DNA of 14,557 bases from JAGOEF01 sp964511665. GTDB lineage: Bacteria > Bacteroidota > Bacteroidia > Bacteroidales > ML635J-15. A program made the position numbers and the translations under genes. The stretch spans positions 1 through 14,557 of the forward strand of contig CAZEHA010000070.1 in the NCBI GenBank assembly GCA_964511665.1. Reading direction: 5' to 3'. The notes under the pieces are model-generated. The model had not been told where the DNA came from. It saw only the letters and a program-made list of their open reading frames with translations, and did no database searches. Positions 8,041 to 14,557 of the stretch are shown in pieces. Every line of letters starts with the position of its first letter. Position 1 is the first letter of the stretch.

Positions 8041-11037
8041 ATGAAAGCTCTAAAATACATTTGTTTATTGATTTTGACAATTACAGTTGTAAGACTTTCG
8101 GCTCAGCAATACCAATTTGTACAATACAATTCAGAGGAAGGCCTTACTGCAAACGATGTAGTAAAAATTATTCAGGATAGCAGAGGTCATATTTGGCTGG
8201 CAACAATGGGTGGTGGAATATACCGTTTTAATGGAACGAAGTTCGAGAATTTCAGAGAAACTGATGGATTAGGAGACAACAATAGCGGGAGCCTACTTGA
8301 GCTGCCCGACGGACGTCTAATGATTCTTTGCTTAAAGTGTATAAGCATTTACGATGGAAAACAGTTTAAAAACTATACCGAAAAGGATGGCCTGAATTTA
8401 CCCGGACAATGGGGTTCAACAGCAATTGACAAGCAGGGGCGAGCATGGATTGTTATTTGGAATGCTGATGGCTCACGTCAGCTGATGTATTTTAAAAATG
8501 ATAAATTTACGGATATTACGTTATCAAATACTTTTCTCAACGAATCTGCAACAAAATTGTCATCAGTAGTAAACGATTGCAACGGTGACATTATCGTAAA
8601 TGCCAATGGCAATTTGTTTCAGATAAAAGACACTTTATTGGTTGAATCCAGCCTCCATAATGAGCCTGCTCTCAAAGGAAAACGTTTAAATCTGATATAT
8701 TGTTCTACCAGCAAGAAAATGTATTTTCTGACCTACGACCGAGAACTTGCTAAACTCAGATACTTTTCATATTTAAATGGCGAAATCCATTATTTGGAAC
8801 TTGATAATGAAATAAACTATTGGTTTTTATCTGGTGTTTGTGAAGATAATTTCAGGAATGTGTGGATTCCAAGTCAATCAGGGGTTTATCGTATTAATGA
8901 AAAAGATGAAGTAATTTATATTAACGAAAATAATGGATTGCCAATTGGGAATGTATTTTGGGTTATAAACGATAATCAAAACAATATTTGGTTTGCCACC
9001 AGGGGCCAGGGAATCCTCAAATTCGTTGGAGATAAATTCATTTCTTACGATGAGAAAGACGGCCTGGAGTCAAAAAAAATCTACAACAATTTTATTGCAT
9101 CAAATAGTGATATCTGGTACACATCTTCATTGGGGTCTGCGTATTGTTTTAATGGTTTAAATTTTATAAAATCAGAAATAGAAGATAATAAAGAAACCTA
9201 TGGCTTTTTTGAGACTCAGGATAATCGAATAATTGCACTCACTAATGAAGGTTTATTTGATGTAAACTCAAAACAAAACAAACAGCTTAATTCGATTTTC
9301 GGATTAGAAAATGATGAAATTCCAAGAGTTGTTTTTAATGACGGTAAAAACATCTGGTTTGTTACTTTTAAGAATATTCTGGTAAAATTTGACGGCCATA
9401 GCTCTTTTAGATTTTCGTCAGAAGATTTTGGGCGTGAAACAGGCACATTAGACTATATCACTAGTGACACATCAGGAAACACATGGATTGCTACTAATTC
9501 TGGATATTTAAAGTTTAATGGAGAAAAATTTTCCTTCAACAAATATCCTGACAATTGCATTAGTCCCGATGACATAAAACTTGACAAATGGAATCGTGTT
9601 TGGATTGCTGTTTATGGTGGACTGATACAAATTAGTAATGACAAAGTCACATTGTTTAATAAAAAAAGTGGTATGTCATCTGATTTCTATAATTCTCTTG
9701 GAATTGACAAGAGTGGAAGTTTGTATGCCGGGTTTAATCAAGGGTTTGATATTATCAGGTTTGCATCTAATGGCAATATTGCATCTATAACACTAATTAG
9801 CCCAAATGACGGATTTTGCGGATCAGTGCTTGGTGGACAGAACATAAATTCTGACAATGCTGGCAATTTGTGGTTTGCAACAATGGATGGACTGATAAAA
9901 GTAAATCCCGAAAAATTAGTGAGCAATAACAAGCCTCCTACAACTTATGTTAGTAATGTTAAACTCTTTTATAAAAACGTAAATTGGAATAGCGAGCCTT
10001 ATTCAAAATTTTGTGATTCGGTAAGTAGTTGGAATAAACTTCCGGTAAATTTAAAATTGCCGTATGAGAAAAACCATCTAACTTTGGAATTTGAAGGGAT
10101 TTGTTTTGATAATCCTGAGGGAGTAAGGTATCAATGGAAATTGGAGGGACTTGACAAAGACTGGTCTCCAATATCTGATGAAACCAAAGCGGAATACCCG
10201 AATCTTTTGCCGGGAAAATACGTTTTCATGGTTCGTTCTTGCAATAGTAATGGCGTTTGGATTGAAAAACCAGTAGAATTCGCTTTTATCATAGAACCTC
10301 CTTATTGGCAAACATGGTGGTTTATAAGTTTAATGCTACTACTGATTATTTCGGTGCCTGTAATAATAATAGTGTTGATTTTATACATGAAGTACCGACA
10401 GAAAGTTGCAGAATTGAACAAACTTAAAGAAATTGAAAAAATTAGAAATAGCTTATCAAAGGATATTCATGATGGTGCAGGTGCATCTCTTTCAAAAATT
10501 GCTTTGCTAAGCGAATCCTTAAAAAAGGAAATCGATAATAATGAAGTTTCTTTAAAGAAATTAAATCAAATCTCTGGACTATCTCGGAGTGTAATCGATG
10601 ATTTCAGGGAGATTATCTGGTCAACTAACGCCAAATACGACAATGTTGCTTCTCTCATGGCTTATTCGCGTAATTATTGTAATGATTTGTTTGACGAGAC
10701 CAATATAGAGTGTTCAATTAAATTCAGCGACGACAATTCTGAATTCTATATTTCGCCGTTAAAAAGACAAACTGTATTTTTAGTTTTCAAAGAAGCTTTA
10801 CATAATATTCTCAAGCATTCTTCGGCTACAAAATGTGAAGTTGAGATTTATGTTTCTCAAAACGAGATTTATCTTGTTGTTTCGGATAATGGGCTGGGCT
10901 TTGATTTTGATAAAACATCGGTATTCAGTCATGGTTTAATTAATATGAATAAACGAGCCGCTTCGTGTAATGGTCAGTTAAAAATATTGTCATCCCCGGG
11001 CAACGGCACAAAAATTTCGTTGAACATTCCGTTGTAA
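8041..11037 (+). CDS. Membrane sensor histidine kinase (reg_prop propeller, Y_Y_Y, HisKA_3, HATPase)
   Basis: This 998-residue protein has a signal sequence (about 1-22, ending LSAQ) and then a long extracytoplasmic sensor of reg_prop repeats (about 30-630). The repeats show units such as DSRGHIWLATMGGGIYRFNG and NQNNIWFATRGQGILKF, expected to fold as beta-propellers. A Y_Y_Y domain (about 675-755, RYQWKLEGLDKDW) precedes a single membrane helix (about 760-785). The cytoplasmic part has a HisKA_3 dimerisation helix with the phospho-acceptor H810 (KDIHDGAGASL) and a HATPase_c domain with N922 (EALHNILKHSS), DNGLGFD (949-955) and a GNGTKISLNIPL end. It stops there: no receiver and no DNA-binding domain, unlike full hybrid two-component systems of Bacteroides. 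It would sense a periplasmic ligand, often a glycan in relatives, and pass phosphate to an unlinked regulator. No response regulator is adjacent. Confidence 0.9.
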   Translation: MKALKYICLLILTITVVRLSAQQYQFVQYNSEEGLTANDVVKIIQDSRGHIWLATMGGGIYRFNGTKFENFRETDGLGDNNSGSLLELPDGRLMILCLKCISIYDGKQFKNYTEKDGLNLPGQWGSTAIDKQGRAWIVIWNADGSRQLMYFKNDKFTDITLSNTFLNESATKLSSVVNDCNGDIIVNANGNLFQIKDTLLVESSLHNEPALKGKRLNLIYCSTSKKMYFLTYDRELAKLRYFSYLNGEIHYLELDNEINYWFLSGVCEDNFRNVWIPSQSGVYRINEKDEVIYINENNGLPIGNVFWVINDNQNNIWFATRGQGILKFVGDKFISYDEKDGLESKKIYNNFIASNSDIWYTSSLGSAYCFNGLNFIKSEIEDNKETYGFFETQDNRIIALTNEGLFDVNSKQNKQLNSIFGLENDEIPRVVFNDGKNIWFVTFKNILVKFDGHSSFRFSSEDFGRETGTLDYITSDTSGNTWIATNSGYLKFNGEKFSFNKYPDNCISPDDIKLDKWNRVWIAVYGGLIQISNDKVTLFNKKSGMSSDFYNSLGIDKSGSLYAGFNQGFDIIRFASNGNIASITLISPNDGFCGSVLGGQNINSDNAGNLWFATMDGLIKVNPEKLVSNNKPPTTYVSNVKLFYKNVNWNSEPYSKFCDSVSSWNKLPVNLKLPYEKNHLTLEFEGICFDNPEGVRYQWKLEGLDKDWSPISDETKAEYPNLLPGKYVFMVRSCNSNGVWIEKPVEFAFIIEPPYWQTWWFISLMLLLIISVPVIIIVLILYMKYRQKVAELNKLKEIEKIRNSLSKDIHDGAGASLSKIALLSESLKKEIDNNEVSLKKLNQISGLSRSVIDDFREIIWSTNAKYDNVASLMAYSRNYCNDLFDETNIECSIKFSDDNSEFYISPLKRQTVFLVFKEALHNILKHSSATKCEVEIYVSQNEIYLVVSDNGLGFDFDKTSVFSHGLINMNKRAASCNGQLKILSSPGNGTKISLNIPL

Positions 11038-11050
11038 CCTCACACTAAAT

Positions 11051-11066
11051 TACTACTAATGTAGTA
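11051..11066. repeat. Short inverted repeat after the kinase gene
   Basis: TACTAC and GTAGTA form a perfect 6-bp stem with a TAAT loop, 13 bases after the kinase stop codon. No T-run follows directly. It shares the CTAC/GTAG edges of the larger dyad 31 bases downstream. It may add to transcript-end structure or be chance. Confidence 0.35.
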
Positions 11067-11097
11067 TTGTTTCAGCTTTCAACACCTCGTAATTTTG

Positions 11098-11123
11098 CTA
11101 CATGATTTTAAGCAATCATGTAG
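11098..11123. repeat. Perfect 10-bp dyad between kinase and lipoprotein genes
   Basis: CTACATGATT (11098-11107) is the exact reverse complement of AATCATGTAG (11114-11123), with a 6-base loop. The absence of a U-tract argues against a standard terminator. Its position, about 105 bases before the next ATG, would also suit an operator or an RNA-stabilising hairpin at the 3' end of the kinase message. Which of these holds cannot be told from sequence alone. Confidence 0.55.
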
Positions 11124-11196
11124 AATAAACCATGGAATTAAAAAATAGGAAAACAAATTTAATGAGATTATGCAGATCTATTAATAAATAAATTTC

Positions 11197-11210
11197 ATAT
11201 TAATTAATAT
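11197..11210. repeat. 14-bp AT-only palindrome upstream of the lipoprotein gene
   Basis: ATATTAATTAATAT is a perfect 14-base palindrome ending 18 bases before the ATG at 11229. It overlaps where a promoter would lie, and TAAATTTC (11189-11196) directly before it is a one-mismatch -7 element without a matching -33 box. In such AT-rich DNA a chance origin is quite possible. Confidence 0.3.
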
Positions 11211-11228
11211 TCACAAAATCCTTCAACT

Positions 11229-11684
11229 ATGAAAAATATTTTATTTATTGTTTTGATATCAGGATGTTTTTTTTCCTGTATTTCACAAAAATCTACTTCA
11301 AGTAAATCGTCAGTAGTAGAAGTTGGTTCGTTAATAAAAGATTTTGAATATGCATGGAACACCAACGATTCTACCATAATTTCGAATCTATTTGCTCTGG
11401 ATGTATTTCTTCTAGACAGGCCTTTGTTGGTAACAAACTCACAGGAACTCGCCGAAAAATGGGTAGGTCCGTTCTACAAATGTGTTAAAAACATGCGGAC
11501 TGAAAAGTTGCAAGAATGGTCCACAACCGATAGGGCTGGTTACACCGGATATTATACTCTCGACATTGTGGTAGATGGTGCAGTTGTTTATTCTCCAAAA
11601 GGGATTTGCACCTTAAATTGGGTTAAGAACGACAAAGGCGAGTGGAAAATTACTACGGCAAATATGAACTCTGTTGATGAGTAG
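11229..11684 (+). CDS. Small putative lipoprotein with NTF2/SnoaL-like fold
   Basis: This is a 151-residue envelope protein. The first 16 residues are a hydrophobic signal ending GCFFSC, so C17 is a plausible lipidation site (the -3 position is Phe rather than the usual Leu, so the lipobox is imperfect). Residues about 32-148 resemble the DUF4440/SnoaL-like branch of the NTF2 superfamily: an opening helix (LIKDFEYAWNTNDSTIISNL), then strands ending in GICTLNWVKNDKGEWKI. This fold often binds small ligands or serves as a scaffold, so no catalytic role should be assumed. It follows the kinase by 191 bases and precedes the next envelope gene by 65 bases on the same strand. Confidence 0.65.
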   Translation: MKNILFIVLISGCFFSCISQKSTSSKSSVVEVGSLIKDFEYAWNTNDSTIISNLFALDVFLLDRPLLVTNSQELAEKWVGPFYKCVKNMRTEKLQEWSTTDRAGYTGYYTLDIVVDGAVVYSPKGICTLNWVKNDKGEWKITTANMNSVDE

Positions 11685-11749
11685 GGATGATACAAATTTT
11701 ATAATTCTCAGTGGTCTTAACAGATTAGTCAAATAAATAATCAGATTTT

Positions 11750-12844
11750 ATGAATAAGCTTTGTTTTCATGTTACTCTCATCTTTTTCATTCTAAATTGT
11801 GCTTTTTATGTGCAATCTCAAACAGTAAAACATCGGATTCCGAAACAGATTAGTTCACTCTTAATTAATAACGCCTATGTTAATTTTGAATTTGATTGTC
11901 CTGAAGCAATATTTATAACCAGTCACTGGGATAAAAGTGATTTTGTGCCATCAGATTCAGACTCTTTTGATGGTTCAGGATCGGGAGGCATGCTCGATAA
12001 GGACAAATGGCCTTACAAGGGGTATTTTCAAATAATACCTTGCGGAGGTCAATTTGCGAATAATCATGGCTTGTCTATTTTCGCACAAGGATCAGCAGAG
12101 TTCTCTTTACCTCGGGTTTTAAGTATTGAAGCCGCAGCGACAACAAACTATTGGATGCTAAATTACCGTTCAGCCAAACGCAGTGAATGGACTAATTCTG
12201 AAGATATTAAGAAGGACTTTTTATTTGAATATGGTATTAATCTTCATCCAATAGAGTGGTTTGATTATGGGAGCTATAATCATTATTCCATATCATACAA
12301 TACCCACACAGAAGAATACACAGACACTAAAATTGATCTGGAAAACAGAACCACAACCACAACAAAAGGTGTAAGAACTGTGAACGATGTTGACCTCAAT
12401 CGAATGGGTGGAGATGCCCATTTCATGATTGGATTCAGGGCAGGTTTTATGAAAAACAGGTTTTATTATGCAGCCCACAATGGCATTTATAGTCTCGATA
12501 ATCCTTATTTGCTGTTAGTCAATTCTCATACCTACAGCAATATTGTTAGCAATAGTATGTATTTGGGGGTTGCTTTTGAAAAATTGCAGATAAATGGAAT
12601 TTTCAAACTAAAGATATATGCTGATTTTATTATTAAAAACAATGTAAAATCGAAACTAGAGCCGAACTTCGAATTGGCTTCTGTTGATAAAAACGGATGG
12701 CGTTGCGGGATTCAGAGATGCAATGAGTTTTTTGCCTTAAATTTTGAGTTTGGCAGTCTGCCTGCATATATTAATTCACCATTTTACATGAAATTTGGAG
12801 CAGGTCTGTATTTCCCTATTCCAATGCCAAGGGGGATAAATTAG
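11750..12844 (+). CDS. Secreted protein of unknown function, possibly a beta-barrel
   Basis: I do not recognise a family for this 364-residue protein. A signal peptide is clear (about 1-24, ending VQSQ). A short acidic Ser/Asp/Gly run (68-80) looks like a flexible linker. Residues 223-295 and 325-358 show alternating hydrophobic and polar residues rich in aromatics and glycines (HFMIGFRAGFMKNRFYYAA, FYMKFGAGLYFPIPM), which suggests antiparallel beta-strands as in outer-membrane barrels. Four non-signal cysteines (C50, C98, C319, C324) could form disulfides in the periplasm. The protein does not end in the terminal aromatic residue common in barrel proteins, and no T9SS sorting tail is present. 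The next gene starts 33 bases downstream, so the two are probably co-transcribed. Confidence 0.65.
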   Translation: MNKLCFHVTLIFFILNCAFYVQSQTVKHRIPKQISSLLINNAYVNFEFDCPEAIFITSHWDKSDFVPSDSDSFDGSGSGGMLDKDKWPYKGYFQIIPCGGQFANNHGLSIFAQGSAEFSLPRVLSIEAAATTNYWMLNYRSAKRSEWTNSEDIKKDFLFEYGINLHPIEWFDYGSYNHYSISYNTHTEEYTDTKIDLENRTTTTTKGVRTVNDVDLNRMGGDAHFMIGFRAGFMKNRFYYAAHNGIYSLDNPYLLLVNSHTYSNIVSNSMYLGVAFEKLQINGIFKLKIYADFIIKNNVKSKLEPNFELASVDKNGWRCGIQRCNEFFALNFEFGSLPAYINSPFYMKFGAGLYFPIPMPRGIN

Positions 12845-12877
12845 TAGTTTTAATACAAATAATGAAAAATATCGGCG

Positions 12878-14503
12878 ATGAAAAAACTTGATTTTTTAAT
12901 ATTAATTGTCATAATGCAGTTATTCTCAAACGTTTGTAACACACAAAATTGTGTTGCAAAAGAATATTTAAAATTCAACTCAAAAAGAAATGAGAATGTG
13001 TTACGAAACGAATATTTATCGTTCATAGAAATTGATAAACAAAATAAGAGACATACTTATGATTATTTCAGAAAAAATCGTGAATATGAATTAATAAGTA
13101 TTTTAAGTCAGTATTTTGTTGAAACAAAAGAAAGCACATGGCAAAGACCCGCCTCTAAAAAGTATTACTTTGAAAATTATTTCAATAACGACATGAATCA
13201 TTACTATGAATCGATAGGGGTGGTTGATTCGTGTTTTACCATGTTAATTCCGCCTATTTATACAGGAATAATTGATGGAGACGAAATTGCAATTGGCTAT
13301 AAGAAAGTAATAAATACATCTGATGAGGAAATTTCAATAATCAATAAAAAGAATTGGACAATAGTTGACTGTGATATTATCTATCAATATTTTTGGTTAA
13401 TGCCAGATATGAATTCAGTTCTTGTAAAAACAAAATCTGGGAGATATGGAGTAATAAATAACAGTGGGGAATTTAAACTTGACACCATATTTTACTCAGT
13501 CAAAATAATTCTTCAGGCTGATGACGGCATATCATTTACTTTATATTCACCAAATGAACGTGATTTGGGAGCCGGTAAAATTATATTTGCATCAACAGAG
13601 TTTATTTCACCAAATTTGAGAGAAAAGACAAATATTAAAAGTTTCAAAGAAACAAATCGATTTTATTTAATTGAGGCAACATCAAGGGATAGTTCACTAA
13701 TACTTAATAGCCATTATCAAAATATCCTGCCCAACTTTAAATCTTGTTTTCTACCTTATGATGGATACGATGTTTATGGTGGACATGACTTTTCAAATTC
13801 AGATTTCTTGATTGCTCACACTGAGACTAATTGGAAATATTTTAACTTAAAAGTAGTAAATGGGAAAGAATTATTAACTGAAATTCCAGATCCAAGGTTT
13901 GTAACTGATATCGAAGGGAATAATTATAAAATAGTCAAGATTGGCAAGCAGGAATGGATGTATAGTAATCTAAAAACAAAAACATTTAATGACGGTTTGC
14001 CAATACCATTGTTGGTTGAAGATTTACAATGGAACAGTGATAATACTCCTGCATGTTGTTTTTATGAAAATGATTCTGTTAAATATTTTCACAACTATGG
14101 CATGTTGTATAATTGGCATGCTGTCAAAACATCAAAGCTATGTCCTGATGGGTGGCACGTGCCAGCAGAATCTGAATGGCTTGTGCTCATTAATTACTTG
14201 GGTGGCGAAGAAAATGCAGCAACAAAACTTAAAATTGAGGGCAAAACAATATGGACATTTATTGACATTGCGGGGTATATTGTTGGAAATAACAGCAGTA
14301 AATTCAGCGCTTTTCCAGGCGGCTTACGGTATAATACAGGTCAATTTTCGAACATGGGGACTCATGGCTTTTGGTGGACTTCGTCAGAAAATAATTCTGA
14401 ACAAACAGCTATTCAAGTCGGGCTATTGTATGGTCAGCCAAATGTCAAAATTTATCCCGAAAACAAAAATAATGGATATTCAATTCGATGTATAAAGGAT
14501 TAA
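12878..14503 (+). CDS. Secreted WG-repeat and FISUMP-domain protein
   Basis: This 541-residue protein has a signal peptide (about 1-22). The N-terminal half is mostly unassigned but includes a WG-like repeat at about 184-206 (KSGRYGVINNSGEFKLDTIF), with a weaker copy before it. Residues about 340-541 form a Fibrobacter succinogenes major paralogous (FISUMP) domain. Its hallmarks are visible: KIGKQEWMYSNLKTKTFNDG, YGMLYNWHAV, LCPDGWHVPAESEWLVLINY, FPGGLRYNTGQF, FWWTSSEN and GYSIRCIKD at the end. FISUMP domains are common in surface proteins and lipoproteins of Bacteroidota and Fibrobacter, with no settled biochemical role. The C-terminus looks complete. The stop codon lies within a few bases of a probable insertion-sequence end, and the gene follows its neighbour by 33 bases. 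Confidence 0.8.
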   Translation: MKKLDFLILIVIMQLFSNVCNTQNCVAKEYLKFNSKRNENVLRNEYLSFIEIDKQNKRHTYDYFRKNREYELISILSQYFVETKESTWQRPASKKYYFENYFNNDMNHYYESIGVVDSCFTMLIPPIYTGIIDGDEIAIGYKKVINTSDEEISIINKKNWTIVDCDIIYQYFWLMPDMNSVLVKTKSGRYGVINNSGEFKLDTIFYSVKIILQADDGISFTLYSPNERDLGAGKIIFASTEFISPNLREKTNIKSFKETNRFYLIEATSRDSSLILNSHYQNILPNFKSCFLPYDGYDVYGGHDFSNSDFLIAHTETNWKYFNLKVVNGKELLTEIPDPRFVTDIEGNNYKIVKIGKQEWMYSNLKTKTFNDGLPIPLLVEDLQWNSDNTPACCFYENDSVKYFHNYGMLYNWHAVKTSKLCPDGWHVPAESEWLVLINYLGGEENAATKLKIEGKTIWTFIDIAGYIVGNNSSKFSAFPGGLRYNTGQFSNMGTHGFWWTSSENNSEQTAIQVGLLYGQPNVKIYPENKNNGYSIRCIKD

Positions 14504-14557
14504 TTATAATACTCCCCGAAAATTGGACCACTGGTTAAGTTGAATAAAAACAATTAA
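14504..14557. mobile_element. Probable left end of an IS3-family insertion sequence, cut by the window edge
   Basis: The segment ACTCCCCGAAAATTGGACC (14511-14529) and the following ACTGGTTAAGTTGAA recall IS3-type terminal inverted repeats. As I remember them, E. coli IS3 ends carry a CCC tract, then TGGACACGCGG and CTAAGTGAG at about the same spacing. The outer boundary is uncertain (about 14504-14511) and the usual TG start is not seen. No transposase frame fits in the bases available. The call rests on motif resemblance only. Confidence 0.45.

Noticed and set aside
13989..14495. 168-codon plus-strand frame overlapping the FISUMP domain
   Set aside because: The overlapping frame with clear FISUMP motifs and a normal end is the real one. 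The other starts inside the gene without a separate signal.

Overview
The window comes from a member of the Bacteroidota, probably of the Bacteroidales type. Three things support this. The first gene ends in a type IX secretion (T9SS) sorting domain. The large sensor gene couples reg_prop propeller repeats to a Y_Y_Y domain, a combination typical of this phylum. Several upstream regions carry the Bacteroidota promoter pattern (TTTG, then about 19-21 bases, then TAnnTTTG), and starts are not preceded by clear Shine-Dalgarno sequences. No RNA genes or CRISPR arrays were seen.

Layout. Bases 1-562 have no intact gene. They hold a hairpin-plus-T-run terminator for something upstream, a short GC-rich stretch that reads like a decayed minus-strand reading frame, and a good promoter for the first gene. 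Bases 563-3040 (+) encode a secreted papain-like cysteine peptidase with a T9SS sorting tail. It runs head-on into a minus-strand group with one base between the two stop codons. Read in its own direction, that group is valS (valyl-tRNA synthetase), gcvT (glycine cleavage T protein) and a ttcA-like tRNA 2-thiolation gene. These are housekeeping functions of translation and one-carbon metabolism.

From about 7.9 kb the DNA becomes visibly AT-richer and the content accessory. A divergent promoter region separates valS from a 998-residue membrane sensor histidine kinase (reg_prop/Y_Y_Y/HisKA_3/HATPase) that has no response regulator beside it. Three cell-envelope genes follow on the same strand: a small NTF2-like lipoprotein, an unrecognised secreted protein with possible beta-barrel character, and a WG-repeat plus FISUMP-domain protein. 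The three may be co-transcribed (gaps of 65 and 33 bases), and a 191-base gap with a 10-bp perfect dyad lies between the kinase and them. The window ends in what looks like the left end of an IS3-family insertion sequence, starting within a few bases of the last stop codon.

No clearly new multi-gene system is evident. The points most worth a second look are the sharp AT-rich island inside valS, the EF-hand-like insert in the peptidase, the lone sensor kinase with its envelope-gene neighbours, the altered cysteine and PP-loop motifs in the ttcA-like protein, and the IS end. Base counts quoted below were made by hand.
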